Shown: positions 18,600-27,807, counted from the first letter of the stretch. The stretch is 38,310 nucleotides of DNA from an uncultured Muribaculaceae bacterium (GCA_947174275.1 CAMWIJ010000025.1:1-38310), one strand, 5' to 3'. Translations and numbers: made by a program. Notes: generated by a model from the sequence alone, not told the origin.

Positions 18600-19718
18600 A
18601 TGAAACGCATATATATGACAATAGCAGCCTGCGCGGCAATTTTCGCCACAACACTGTGCTCAGGCAAGAAAAATGTGGCCGAACAGGCCGCGGAGACTCC
18701 TGCCGAAGTGTTGCTCGGCCGCCTTACCGCACTGTCTGACAGCGGACTCACCGCATTCGGTCATCACGACGACACTGCCTATGGCCGCTACTGGGAATAT
18801 CAGCCCGACTCTTCCGACGTGAAGAATGTGTGCGGCGACTATCCCGCAATCATCAACTGGGATCTGGGCTGGATCGAGACCGGCGCGGAGAAACAGCTTG
18901 ACGGCGTGCCTTTCGACTTCATGCGCGAGGAGATAGTGCGTCACGATGCGCGCGGCGGCATCAACTCTCTGTCATGGCATCTGCTCAATCCTGTCACCGG
19001 CGGTGACTCGTGGGACACAAGCTGCGATTCCACCCTGACACGCATCTTCGCCGACAAGGCGCTCACCGACACGCTAACAAGATGGATCGGTCTTACCGCC
19101 GACTTCATCGGCAACCTGCGCGACGCCGACGGCAACCGCATTCCGGTGATGTACCGTCCGTGGCACGAGCACACCGGCGAATGGTTCTGGTGGGGTATAA
19201 ATGAAGGCACTCCCGAAGATTATAAAAACCTGTGGAAACTCACCCGCAAGGTGTTTGACGAAAAAGGCATCGACAATGTTGTGTGGGTGTATTCACCCGA
19301 CAAGAGCAATGTCAACGGATATGACGACTATATGAGCCGTTATCCCGGCGATGAATATGTCGATGTGATGGGTGCCGACGTCTATTATTTCGACGAGCCC
19401 GACTCCGGACGTATCTTCACCGAACGCATCGACAAGACTCTCGGCGCGGCGGTCAGAGCTGCCCGTGAGCACGGCAAGATTGCGGCTTTGAGCGAAACCG
19501 GCTTCGAGAGTCTCCCTGTCGACGACTGGTATATGAACACACTCATGCCTGTGCTCGAGAAATATCCGGTGACGTTTGTCACCGTGTGGCGCAACAGCAA
19601 CACCAAGCCCAACCACTGGTATGCTCCCTATTCCGGCCATCCTGGCGAGGCCGATTTCAGAGCCTTCCACGACAGCCCGCGCACTGTTTTCGCCCGCGAA
19701 ATGAATGAAATAAGATAA
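18600..19718 (+). CDS. GH26 beta-mannanase, probable mannobiose-releasing periplasmic enzyme
   Basis: A 372-residue GH26 enzyme without accessory domains, similar in length and layout to the Bacteroides mannobiose-forming GH26 proteins. The acid/base Glu is in VMYRPWHEHTGEWFWWG (about E190) and the nucleophile in AALSETGF (about E299); WHLLNPVTGG is also characteristic. I start at ATG 18600, five bases after the GH94 stop; an in-frame TTG at 18591 would overlap that stop and is not needed. The N-terminus is a signal sequence ending TTLCSGKKN. The cysteine (20) is preceded by Leu, which does not fit a normal lipobox, so it may be a periplasmic protein or an atypical lipoprotein. Its place beside GH130 and the epimerase suggests it feeds mannobiose to them. 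Confidence 0.9.
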   Translation: MKRIYMTIAACAAIFATTLCSGKKNVAEQAAETPAEVLLGRLTALSDSGLTAFGHHDDTAYGRYWEYQPDSSDVKNVCGDYPAIINWDLGWIETGAEKQLDGVPFDFMREEIVRHDARGGINSLSWHLLNPVTGGDSWDTSCDSTLTRIFADKALTDTLTRWIGLTADFIGNLRDADGNRIPVMYRPWHEHTGEWFWWGINEGTPEDYKNLWKLTRKVFDEKGIDNVVWVYSPDKSNVNGYDDYMSRYPGDEYVDVMGADVYYFDEPDSGRIFTERIDKTLGAAVRAAREHGKIAALSETGFESLPVDDWYMNTLMPVLEKYPVTFVTVWRNSNTKPNHWYAPYSGHPGEADFRAFHDSPRTVFAREMNEIR

Positions 19719-19756
19719 TATAACAACCATTATCAACGATTATAAAAACACTGAAT

Positions 19757-20932
19757 ATGCTCACATTCGAACAACGCAAAGCTATGGTAGAAGCGCGCCA
19801 CGCAATGCTTCTCAACCGTCAGAATACCCCCCTTGAGGGTAACGGCGTCTATCGCCGCTATGCCAATCCCGTAGTCACCGCCGAAATGGCTCCTCTGGAA
19901 TGGCGATATGATTTCAACCCCGTCACAAATCCTTACTTCATGGAGCGCATCGGCGTCAACGCCACACTCAATGCCGGCGCCATCAAGTGGAACGACCGCT
20001 ATGTCGTGGTCGTGAGAGTGGAAGGTTCCGACCGCAAGTCGTTTTTCGCGGTAGCCGAGAGCTTCGACGGAGTGTCGGGTTTCCGCTTCTGGCCCAGACC
20101 TATTACTATGCCCGAGGACGAAATACCGGGTACCAACATCTACGACATGCGTCTCACCCGCCACGAGGACGGCTGGATCTACGGCCTCTTCTGCGTGGAG
20201 CGCCATGACGACTCGCAGCCGGGCGACCTCAGCGCCGCCACCGCCACCTGCGGCATCGCGCGCACAAAAGACCTTGTCAACTGGGAGCGTCTGCCCGACC
20301 TCGTCAGCAAGAGCCAGCAGCGCAATGTGGTGCTTCATCCCGAATTTGTCGACGGAAAATATGCGCTCTATACGCGTCCGCAGGACGGGTTTATCGACAC
20401 CGGCAGCGGCGGCGGCATCGGCTGGGCGCTTGTCGACGACATCACCCGCGCCGAAGTGAAGGAGGAGATTATCATCAACAAACGTTACTATCACACCATC
20501 AAGGAGGTGAAAAACGGCGAGGGGCCGCACCCGATCAAGACTCCGAAGGGGTGGCTGCACCTTGCCCACGGCGTGCGCGGCTGCGCTTCCGGACTGCGCT
20601 ATGTGCTCTATCTCTACATGACATCGCTCGAAGAGCCGTGGAAGGAGATTGCCACCCCCGGCGGCTATCTGATGGCGCCTATGGGTGAAGAGTATATCGG
20701 CGATGTGATGAACGTGCTCTTCTCCAACGGCTGGATTGTCGATGACGACGGACGCGTGCTCATCTACTACGCCTCGTCTGACACACGTCTGCATGTGGCC
20801 GAGTCGACTGTCGACCGCCTCGTCGACTACTGTCTCAACACTCCGGCCGACGGCCTTTCGACAGGCGAAAGCGTAAAGACAATCAACCGCCTCATCGATG
20901 CCAACGAGGCTTATTTGAAAGAAAATAAATAA
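19757..20932 (+). CDS. GH130 4-O-beta-D-mannosyl-D-glucose phosphorylase
   Basis: This 391-residue cytoplasmic enzyme should phosphorolyse mannosyl-beta-1,4-glucose to mannose-1-phosphate and glucose. It has no signal peptide. Motifs of GH130 subfamily 1 are [19 protein letters not shown] (35-53), [19 protein letters not shown] (64-82), the catalytic Asp in [17 protein letters not shown] (D130) and [18 protein letters not shown]. The known Bacteroides fragilis enzyme has its catalytic Asp at almost the same position. Just downstream lie a sugar symporter and an AGE-family 2-epimerase, reproducing the known mannobiose pathway in which mannobiose is epimerised to mannosyl-glucose and then phosphorolysed. 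Mannobiose phosphorylase (subfamily 2) is the main alternative, but the epimerase makes it less likely. Confidence 0.92.
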   Translation: MLTFEQRKAMVEARHAMLLNRQNTPLEGNGVYRRYANPVVTAEMAPLEWRYDFNPVTNPYFMERIGVNATLNAGAIKWNDRYVVVVRVEGSDRKSFFAVAESFDGVSGFRFWPRPITMPEDEIPGTNIYDMRLTRHEDGWIYGLFCVERHDDSQPGDLSAATATCGIARTKDLVNWERLPDLVSKSQQRNVVLHPEFVDGKYALYTRPQDGFIDTGSGGGIGWALVDDITRAEVKEEIIINKRYYHTIKEVKNGEGPHPIKTPKGWLHLAHGVRGCASGLRYVLYLYMTSLEEPWKEIATPGGYLMAPMGEEYIGDVMNVLFSNGWIVDDDGRVLIYYASSDTRLHVAESTVDRLVDYCLNTPADGLSTGESVKTINRLIDANEAYLKENK

Positions 20933-20952
20933 ACAACCAATATCTCCCTGAC

Positions 20953-22404
20953 ATGGCTCTGCTAAAAGAAAAAATCGGTTACGGTTTCGGCGACATGGCG
21001 TCGTCGATGTTCTGGAAAATATTTTCCTACTATCTGCCGATTTTCTATTCAAATATATTCGGACTCAGTCTGGTCGACGCCGGCATACTCGTGCTGGTGA
21101 CACGCATTTGGGACGCTGTGTCCGACCCGATGATGGGTATTCTCGCCGACCGCACGAAGACACGGTGGGGCAAATACCGCCCCTACCTGCTATGGGTGGC
21201 CGCTCCATTCTCGGTGTGCGGAATACTGCTTTTCACCACACCCGACCTGAGCTACGCCGGCAAACTAATATGGGCTTACGTGACGTATGTGCTGATGATG
21301 ACGGTCTATACGGGCATCAACGTGCCCTACGGAGCCATGCTCGGGGTCATTACTTCCGACAGCAAGGAGAAGACCGTGTTCTCGAGTTTCCGCATGTTTT
21401 TCGCCTACGGAGGCTCCTTTATCGCCTTGTTCTCATGGGAACCGCTGTGCGCATTCTTCAAGCAAAGCATGGGAGTGTCGCTCGCTACAAGCTGGCAGCT
21501 TGGCATGTGCGTGATTGCGCTGGGATGCCTCGTGCTGTTCATCTGCTGCTTCCTGATGACGCGTGAAAAAATCAAGACCGTATCCAAAGTGTCGATAGGT
21601 AAGGACTTCAAATACCTGCTTAGCAACCGCCCCTGGTGGCTTCTCATCGGAGCGGCGCTCTGTTTCAACCTTTTCAATACGGTGCGCGGCGCCACTGTGG
21701 CCTATTTCTTCGGTGATATTATCGGAGCCGACGCGCATCTCGATTTCGGTCACTGGGGCAATGTGCTCTTCTATTCAGGCCTGTTTCTCGGTGTCGGCGA
21801 GATTGCCAATATGGTCGGTGTGGCCCTAACGGTTCCAATCGCGGCCCGCTGGGGCAAGAAATCCACCTTTATCGGGGTGAATGTGACGCTTGTGGTGCTG
21901 AGTGTGTTGTTCTTCATGGTACCCCTGAGCGCTACGGGCTATTGGCTTATGATGCTGCTGCAGGTGCTCATCTCAATCTGCACGGGCATCATGTCGCCGC
22001 TCGTATGGTCTATGTATGCCGATGTCAGTGATTATGCCGAGCTTAAATACAATACCGCATCCACCGGACTTATCTTCTCGTCGTCGTCAATGGCTCAGAA
22101 ATTCGGCGGTGCTATAGGCGGTGCGGCGGTGCTGTGGCTTCTCAACGCTTGCGGCTATATCACTCCGGCGGCCGATGGCGCCGTCGCTGAGGTGGTGGCA
22201 CAGCCGCAGTCGGCTATCGACTGTCTGTGGTGGCTGATGTCGTTCATCCCGGCGATAGTTGCCGCGCTGGCGGTGTTTGTGGTAAGTTTCTACCCGCTCA
22301 CCACCGACAAGGTCAACGATATATGCGCCCGTCTGGGCGAGCAGCGTTGCCGCGAGAACGAGGAGATTGCGCGTGAGAAAGCATCACTTGAAAATACTGA
22401 CTGA
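20953..22404 (+). CDS. GPH/MelB-family sugar:cation symporter (MFS)
   Basis: A 483-residue inner-membrane transporter with about 12 hydrophobic segments, probably moving mannobiose, cellobiose or similar disaccharides from periplasm to cytoplasm. The family is shown by the N-terminal LLKEKIGYGFGDMASSMFWK and the loop 2-3 signature WDAVSDPMMGILADRTKTRW-GKYRPYLLW (53-81), which carries the cation-site aspartates of MelB-like carriers. A central cytoplasmic loop (MTREKIKTVSKVSIGKDF) separates the two halves. It lies 20 bases after GH130 and five bases before the epimerase gene, so the three are tightly coupled. Substrate choice cannot be read from sequence and is inferred from these neighbours. 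Confidence 0.92.
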   Translation: MALLKEKIGYGFGDMASSMFWKIFSYYLPIFYSNIFGLSLVDAGILVLVTRIWDAVSDPMMGILADRTKTRWGKYRPYLLWVAAPFSVCGILLFTTPDLSYAGKLIWAYVTYVLMMTVYTGINVPYGAMLGVITSDSKEKTVFSSFRMFFAYGGSFIALFSWEPLCAFFKQSMGVSLATSWQLGMCVIALGCLVLFICCFLMTREKIKTVSKVSIGKDFKYLLSNRPWWLLIGAALCFNLFNTVRGATVAYFFGDIIGADAHLDFGHWGNVLFYSGLFLGVGEIANMVGVALTVPIAARWGKKSTFIGVNVTLVVLSVLFFMVPLSATGYWLMMLLQVLISICTGIMSPLVWSMYADVSDYAELKYNTASTGLIFSSSSMAQKFGGAIGGAAVLWLLNACGYITPAADGAVAEVVAQPQSAIDCLWWLMSFIPAIVAALAVFVVSFYPLTTDKVNDICARLGEQRCRENEEIAREKASLENTD

Positions 22405-22409
22405 ACATC

Positions 22410-23606
22410 ATGATTGCTGAATTACTGAAAAAAGAGGTCATCGATGACCTTACCGGCAATATATTGCCTTACTGGCTTGACCGCATGCAGGACAGTCGCG
22501 GCGGGTTCTACGGCCGCCGCGACGGCAACGACCGTCTCGATGATGACGCTCCGAAAGGCGCCATACTCAACGGCCGCCTGCTGTGGACATTCTCTGCGGC
22601 ATACCGCACTACCGGCCGCAAGGAATATCTCGAAGCCGCCGACAGGGTGCTCGACTACATAATGTCGCATTTCATCGACCGTGAATACGGCGGGGTGTAC
22701 TGGAGCCTGACTGCCGACGGGATGCCGCTTGACACAAAGAAACAGTTCTACGCCATCGGTTTTGTGATCTACGGCCTGAGCGAATATATCAGGGCCACCG
22801 GCGACCGCAAGGCGCTTGACATGGCTGTCGACCTCTACCGCTGCATCGAGACTCACAGCCGCGATGCGGCCAAAGGCGGATATATCGAGGCTATGACCCG
22901 CGACTGGCGTCCGATCGACGACATGCGTCTGAGCGACAAAGACACCAACTGCTCCAAGACGATGAACACCCACCTGCACATTATCGAGCCATATACCAAT
23001 CTCTACCGTGTGTGGCCCGACGAAGGCCTGCGCGCCGACATCATGCACCTGATGCATATATTTCTTGACATAATGGAGGACAGCCGCACGCATCATCTCG
23101 GTCTCTTTTTCGACGATGACTGGAACCGTATTGACGCCAACATCTCCTACGGTCATGACATCGAGGCCTCTTGGCTTCTGCTCGAGACCGCACATGTGCT
23201 GGGCGATGAGTCGCTGCTCGAAAAGACACTCGCGCATACGCGTGCCATAGCCAACGCTGCTCTCGAAGGACGACGCGACAACGGCTCGATGATCTACGAG
23301 CGGGTGGCGGCTCCCGACGGCAGCGTGCACATCGACGATGACCTGCACTGGTGGGTGCAGGCCGAAGATGTCATCGGCCTCGTGTATCTCTACCGTTTCC
23401 ACGGAGTGGAGGAAGCGTTGGCAAAGGCGTTTGACTCATGGACGTATATAAAGGATAATCTCATTGACCGCGAAGGGGGCGAGTGGCACTGGAGCCGCCG
23501 TGCCGACGGATCGGTCAACCGCGACGACGACAAAGCCGGTTTCTGGAAATGCCCCTACCACAATTCGCGCATGTGCATGGAGGTGGCACGGGTGCTGTCG
23601 CTCTGA
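22410..23606 (+). CDS. AGE-family cellobiose/mannobiose 2-epimerase
   Basis: This 398-residue cytoplasmic (alpha/alpha)6-barrel enzyme should interconvert mannobiose and mannosyl-glucose, and cellobiose and glucosyl-mannose, at C2 of the reducing sugar. Family features are ILPYWLDRMQDSRGGFYGR (18-36), KGAILNGRLLWTFSAAYR (49-66), NTHLHIIEPYTNLYR with H190, GHDIEASWLL with H249, LHWWVQAE and the C-terminal CPYHNSRMCMEV with H384. The three histidines keep the spacing of characterised cellobiose 2-epimerases. It has no signal peptide. The product suits GH130, whose gene lies two genes upstream. N-acetylglucosamine 2-epimerase is unlikely given the context and these motifs. Confidence 0.92.
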   Translation: MIAELLKKEVIDDLTGNILPYWLDRMQDSRGGFYGRRDGNDRLDDDAPKGAILNGRLLWTFSAAYRTTGRKEYLEAADRVLDYIMSHFIDREYGGVYWSLTADGMPLDTKKQFYAIGFVIYGLSEYIRATGDRKALDMAVDLYRCIETHSRDAAKGGYIEAMTRDWRPIDDMRLSDKDTNCSKTMNTHLHIIEPYTNLYRVWPDEGLRADIMHLMHIFLDIMEDSRTHHLGLFFDDDWNRIDANISYGHDIEASWLLLETAHVLGDESLLEKTLAHTRAIANAALEGRRDNGSMIYERVAAPDGSVHIDDDLHWWVQAEDVIGLVYLYRFHGVEEALAKAFDSWTYIKDNLIDREGGEWHWSRRADGSVNRDDDKAGFWKCPYHNSRMCMEVARVLSL

Positions 23607-23633
23607 ACAGTTTTTATAAACAATTTTGATATC

Positions 23634-25073
23634 ATGAAACGACTTACTTCAATCATAATAGCGTCACTGCCGCTGTGCGCCATGCATGCGGCAGTGACGC
23701 TGCCCGAACAGATCGGCGACAATATGGTGCTCCAGCAGCTCGCCGACGCCCGTATATGGGGGTGGGCTACACCCGGAGCGGAAATCAAAGTGGCCGGCGA
23801 CTGGTCGGCGACGCCGGTGTCGGTCAAGACTGACAGCGACGGGGCGTGGACGGCCATGCTGCCTACTCCCGCAGGGTCATTCACTCCGCATACGGTCACT
23901 GTCGAAGGCGACGGCTCGTCGCTCACGCTCGACAATGTGCTTGTGGGCGAGGTGTGGATTGCCTCGGGTCAGAGCAATATGGAGATGCCTCTCGACGGTT
24001 TCTGGTCGTGCCCTGTTGAAAACGCCAACCGCGCAATCGCCGAGGCCGGCGGCTACACCGGCAGGATACGTATGTGCACATTGCCGCTCGTGGGCGAACT
24101 GACTCCGCAGCAGCGTGTCGCCGGGCAGTGGAAGGAGTGCACGGTTGAGAATGCACCCCGCTTTTCGGCTGTCGGCTACTATTTCGCCCGCACGCTGTCA
24201 GATCTTATCGGCGTGCCTGTGGGTGTCATCAGCGCCGCTTACGGAGGCTCACGTGTGGAAGGCTGGCTTCCCCGCGAAATTCTTGCCACATATCCCGATG
24301 TCGACATTGCCGACGCGTCGTCTGACAGCATTCCGCACTACTACCGCCCGATGGTGATGTATAACGCCATGCTCAAGCCTGTGGCCGGCTACACCGCGCG
24401 CGGTTTCCTCTGGAACCAGGGCGAGAGCAACGTTGGCCTCCACGACACCTATCCCTATCATCTTTCCGACATGATAAAGGAGTGGCGCCGTCTGTGGGGC
24501 AACGACAGCATGCCCTTCTATTCGGTGCAGCTTCCCGGCTATGAATATGGCGACGGACGCTATGCCACCTCCGGAGCGCTGTTGCGTGAGGCTCAGCAGA
24601 AAGCGATGGATATAACCCCCAACTGCGGACTCGTGACAAGCATCGACCTGCAGCAGCCCGGACAGTATCTGCAGATACACCCTGCCCGCAAGCAGCCTAT
24701 CGGCGAGCGTCTGGCATGGATGGCGGCTGTCCGCGACTACGGCGTCAAAGGCCTGCGGTGCGAGTCTCCGCGGCTTAAGGAGGTGGAATTTAACGGCGAC
24801 AAGGCTATCGTGCGCCTCGTCGGCGGCGAAGAGGGTGTTGGTCCCTGGCAGGGGCTTACCGGATTTGAGGTTGCCGGCGACGACCGCGTGTTCTATCCCG
24901 CCGAGGCGGTGAATGTGGCCGGTCCGTGGCCTGCATTGCCCTATATTGAAGTGTCGTCACCACAGGTAAAGGAGATAAAATCGGTGCGCTACTGCTTCAC
25001 CAACTGGCCCGAGGGCAACGTCATTGACCTGCGCGGACTTCCGCTGCTGCCGTTCCGCACCGACTCTTGGTAA
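23634..25073 (+). CDS. SGNH acetylesterase (sialate O-acetylesterase-like), probable mannan deacetylase
   Basis: A 479-residue secreted SGNH hydrolase that probably removes O-acetyl groups from acetylated glucomannan oligosaccharides. The signal peptide is MKRLTSIIIASLPLCAMHA. The catalytic Ser114 lies in IASGQSNMEMPL, followed by SAAYGGSRVEGWLP and GFLWNQGESNVG. The nearest named family is sialate O-acetylesterase (DUF303), a label that also covers plant-glycan esterases. Sialic-acid activity is unlikely here because no other sialic-acid gene is present. The last catalytic His is probably in the LQIHPARKQPIGERL segment. It sits between the epimerase and the GH3 gene in the same operon, with gaps of 27 and 25 bases. 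Confidence 0.87.
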   Translation: MKRLTSIIIASLPLCAMHAAVTLPEQIGDNMVLQQLADARIWGWATPGAEIKVAGDWSATPVSVKTDSDGAWTAMLPTPAGSFTPHTVTVEGDGSSLTLDNVLVGEVWIASGQSNMEMPLDGFWSCPVENANRAIAEAGGYTGRIRMCTLPLVGELTPQQRVAGQWKECTVENAPRFSAVGYYFARTLSDLIGVPVGVISAAYGGSRVEGWLPREILATYPDVDIADASSDSIPHYYRPMVMYNAMLKPVAGYTARGFLWNQGESNVGLHDTYPYHLSDMIKEWRRLWGNDSMPFYSVQLPGYEYGDGRYATSGALLREAQQKAMDITPNCGLVTSIDLQQPGQYLQIHPARKQPIGERLAWMAAVRDYGVKGLRCESPRLKEVEFNGDKAIVRLVGGEEGVGPWQGLTGFEVAGDDRVFYPAEAVNVAGPWPALPYIEVSSPQVKEIKSVRYCFTNWPEGNVIDLRGLPLLPFRTDSW

Positions 25074-25098
25074 TAACTCTTAAAAATATTCTTATATC

Positions 25099-27318
25099 AT
25101 GGACTTAAGACTAATGACATCGGCGCTCGCTGTGGCGCTCGGCATCAGTGCGTCGGCATCGACGCCGGTTTACCTCGACCCGGAGCGTCCGCTTGAAGAG
25201 CGTGTCGACGACGCACTGTCAAGAATGACGCTTGAGGAGAAAGTGGCGGTGTGTCACGCGCAGAGCAAGTTCTCAAGCCCGGGAGTGCGACGTCTCGGAA
25301 TACCGGAACTATGGATGAGCGACGGCCCGCATGGCGTGCGCGCTGAAATCAACTGGAACGACTGGGGTTATGCCGGATGGACCAACGACTCTATCACCGC
25401 TTTTCCGGCTCTGACTGCGCTTGCTGCGACGTGGAACCGCGACCTTGCCGCGCTCTACGGCAAGAATGTCGGCGAGGAAGCCCGCTACAGAGATAAGGAT
25501 GTGTTGCTCGGCCCCGGTGTCAACATCTATCGTACGCCCCTCAACGGACGCAACTTCGAGTATATGGGCGAGGACCCGTATCTGGCGGGGGAGATGGCTG
25601 TGCCTTACATACGCGCACTGCAGAGCAACGGTGTCGCTGCCTGTGTGAAACATTTCGCGCTCAACAATCAGGAAAAATGGCGCGACAACATTAATGTCAC
25701 CGTGTCTGACCGCGCGCTTTACGAAATCTATCTCCCTGCTTTCAAAAAAGCGGTGACCCAAGGCAACGCGTGGAGCATCATGGGGGCATACAACCGTTAT
25801 GCCGGCGAGCACTGCTGCCATAACGCGCGCCTGCTCAACGACATTCTCCGCGGCGAATGGGGCTTCGACGGAGCCGTGATAACCGACTGGGGCGGCGCCC
25901 ACGACACCCGTCAGGCCGCGCTCAACGGTCTTGACATCGAGATGGGCTCCTTTACCAACGGCCTGACTTCGGAAAGCGACTTCACATACGATGACTACTA
26001 CTTGGCGCGCCCCTATCTCGATATGCTCAGAAAAGGGGAGGTGTCCGACTCTACCGTTACAGCCAAGGCTCGCAACGTGCTCCGCCTGATATACCGCACC
26101 GCGATGGACCGTGACAAACCTCTCGGCTCAGTCACCACACCGGAGCATTATGCCGCGGCAAAAGCGATAGCCGACGAGTCTGTTGTGCTGCTTAAGAACA
26201 ACGGTCTGCTGCCACTTGATCCGGCCCGATACAGGAAAGTGCTGGTTGTAGGTGAGAACGCCGTGCGTCATCTCAATCTCGGCGGCGGCTCTTCCGAGCT
26301 GAAGGCAAAAGATATGTTCACGCCGCTCGATGCCATCCGCGAGGCGTTTGAAACGGTTGACTACGCTCAGGGATATGTCACCGGCCGCTTCATGTATAAC
26401 GACGAAGACATCATTCCGCAGGCCACGCTCGATTCGCTGCGTCAGCAGGCCGTCACCATGGCTCCTGATTACGATGCGGTGATATATATCGGAGGTCTTA
26501 ACAAAAACGGTTTCCAGGACTGCGAGGCGTCTGACCGCCGCGAGTACAATCTGCCGTGGGGGCAGGACCTGCTGATTGAGCAGCTTGCCGCGGCCAACCC
26601 CAATATCGTCGTCGCCAATATCACAGGCAACGCTTACGCGATGCCGTGGGTCGACAGGGTGCCCGCAATCGTGCAGAGCTGGTATCTCGGCACAATGACA
26701 GGTCCGGCGATGGCCGACATGCTCACCGGCAAGGTCAACCCGAGCGGCAAACTGCCGTTCTCCTTCCCCAAACGTCTTGAAGACAGCGCCGCCCACAATT
26801 TCGGCGAAGTCTCATATCCCGGAGTCGACACCGGCGACGAAGGCCCCCGTCAGGAATATCTCGAAGACATACTTGTCGGCTACCGCTGGCACGACACAAA
26901 GAAGATACCCGCACTATATCCGTTCGGCTACGGTCTGAGCTATACGACATTCACCTACGGGAAGCCACTGGTTGAAGTAACGGCTGACGGCGATTCCATC
27001 AGGCTCACCGTTCCCGTCACAAACACCGGCGCAGTGGCAGGAAAGGAAACCGTGCAGCTCTATATCGGCGATGACAAGGCAAGCGTGCTGCGTCCGGTCA
27101 GAGAGCTCAAAGGCTTCGTCAAACTGTCGTTGGAGCCCGGAGCCACATCAGCCGCCGAATTTGTCATCACCCGCGACGATTTGAAATTCTACGACGAGTC
27201 ATCACACGCATGGGTCGACGAGCCCGGCACATTCAAAGCCTGCATAGCCGCCTCGTCTGCCGATATTAAATCTACAGTCCCATTCCGGCTCACCACCGAA
27301 GGCAAACTGAAGAAATAG
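25099..27318 (+). CDS. GH3 beta-glucosidase, secreted
   Basis: This 739-residue GH3 enzyme probably removes terminal beta-glucose from gluco-manno-oligosaccharides in the periplasm. After a signal peptide (to about residue 21) come the barrel motifs LWMSDGPHGVR (71-81), CVKHFALNNQE and the nucleophile D263 in GAVITDWGGAHDT. The second domain has KVLVVGENA and the sandwich motif GKLPFSFPK. The C-terminus is a fibronectin type III-like domain (VPVTNTGAVAGKETVQLYIGD, PVRELKGFVKLSLEPG). It closes the operon and is followed by an intrinsic terminator. Beta-glucosidase fits a glucomannan locus; beta-xylosidase or beta-mannosidase activity cannot be excluded. Confidence 0.92.
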   Translation: MDLRLMTSALAVALGISASASTPVYLDPERPLEERVDDALSRMTLEEKVAVCHAQSKFSSPGVRRLGIPELWMSDGPHGVRAEINWNDWGYAGWTNDSITAFPALTALAATWNRDLAALYGKNVGEEARYRDKDVLLGPGVNIYRTPLNGRNFEYMGEDPYLAGEMAVPYIRALQSNGVAACVKHFALNNQEKWRDNINVTVSDRALYEIYLPAFKKAVTQGNAWSIMGAYNRYAGEHCCHNARLLNDILRGEWGFDGAVITDWGGAHDTRQAALNGLDIEMGSFTNGLTSESDFTYDDYYLARPYLDMLRKGEVSDSTVTAKARNVLRLIYRTAMDRDKPLGSVTTPEHYAAAKAIADESVVLLKNNGLLPLDPARYRKVLVVGENAVRHLNLGGGSSELKAKDMFTPLDAIREAFETVDYAQGYVTGRFMYNDEDIIPQATLDSLRQQAVTMAPDYDAVIYIGGLNKNGFQDCEASDRREYNLPWGQDLLIEQLAAANPNIVVANITGNAYAMPWVDRVPAIVQSWYLGTMTGPAMADMLTGKVNPSGKLPFSFPKRLEDSAAHNFGEVSYPGVDTGDEGPRQEYLEDILVGYRWHDTKKIPALYPFGYGLSYTTFTYGKPLVEVTADGDSIRLTVPVTNTGAVAGKETVQLYIGDDKASVLRPVRELKGFVKLSLEPGATSAAEFVITRDDLKFYDESSHAWVDEPGTFKACIAASSADIKSTVPFRLTTEGKLKK

Positions 27319-27340
27319 AATAAACTGTCACACAACCCCG

Positions 27341-27377
27341 AGCCCCCGGCCTCAGTCACAGAGCGCCGGGGGCTTTT
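27341..27377 (+). terminator. Intrinsic terminator of the mannan operon
   Basis: AGCCCCCGGC (27341-27350) pairs perfectly with GCCGGGGGCT (27365-27374) around a 14-base loop, followed by TTTT. It lies 22 bases after the GH3 stop and ends the plus-strand operon. Confidence 0.85.
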
Positions 27378-27508
27378 ATGTTTGAGAACAGGGGCATATT
27401 GTAGGGCAGCACGGCTCATGTTTTTTACATTTTAGGGTAATATCGTATTACCGGGGTCTGCTGACCTCGGTTAATCACGCCCACAAGCCTCCGGCTCTCC
27501 GCCAATCC

Positions 27509-27649
27509 GAGGGTGTTGCAAACTCCAAAATTTCGGTTTGCGATGTAGGGACGCACGGCTCGTGCGTCCGGTAAAAGGCTGATAATCAGCGCTGTTTTGC
27601 GGACGCACGAGCCGTGCGTCCCTACGTTTTGGAGTTCTGCAACACCCTC
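27509..27649. repeat. REPIN-like element: two inverted REP copies with longer imperfect arms
   Basis: Two perfect 26-base inverted copies lie at 27545-27570 and 27600-27625. Each is itself a palindrome, GGACGCACG and CGTGCGTCC around GCT, preceded by GTA-G. The 29-base spacer contains a 13-base palindrome, GCTGATAATCAGC (27578-27590). Outside the pair, imperfect arms extend the symmetry: GAGGGTGTTGC-AACTCCAAAA on the left (27509-27530) and its near-complement on the right (27627-27649), differing by an indel. The layout matches REP doublets (REPINs) or a small MITE. No transposase is present in the window. Confidence 0.8.
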
Positions 27650-27714
27650 CCCTATGTAAGACAGCAAAAACTGATGCACGATGCTCCGCGGAGGTTTACG
27701 GGCGGCAGCCGGGG

Positions 27715-27733
27715 CGGGGGCGTCTCGCCCCCG
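27715..27733. repeat. GC-rich hairpin
   Basis: CGGGGGCG (27715-27722) and CGCCCCCG (27726-27733) form a perfect eight-base stem with a TCT loop. No T-run follows, so it is not a typical terminator. It sits between two REP-type elements and may be part of another interspersed repeat. Confidence 0.5.
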
Positions 27734-27781
27734 TGGGTGACTGAAGGGCGTTGTCAAACTATGAAAATGCACCTCAAAAAT

Positions 27782-27807
27782 GTAGGGACGCACGGCTCGT
27801 GCGTCCG
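27782..27807 (+). repeat. Single REP copy
   Basis: These 26 bases are identical to the left copy of the REPIN at 27545-27570. The flanks are also shared with the copy at 38202: an A-rich run before it, then CGCCAA and a TGATTATCA core about 10 bases after it. Confidence 0.8.

Noticed and set aside
19733-21052. Long minus-strand open frame (439 codons) opposite GH130 and the symporter start
   Set aside because: It is antisense to a clear GH130 gene with all family motifs, has no recognisable motif or signal, and reflects the GC-rich third codon positions of the real gene.
22422-23402. Minus-strand open frame (326 codons) opposite the epimerase gene
   Set aside because: Same reason: a shadow of a well-supported gene, with no motif of its own.
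27715-27733. GC-rich hairpin as a terminator
   Set aside because: There is no T-run on either side, and proper terminators for both operons are already present.
27545-27807. Possible CRISPR array
   Set aside because: The repeats are in both orientations with irregular spacing and share spacer sequence (TGATTATCA); no cas gene is present. REP/REPIN fits better.
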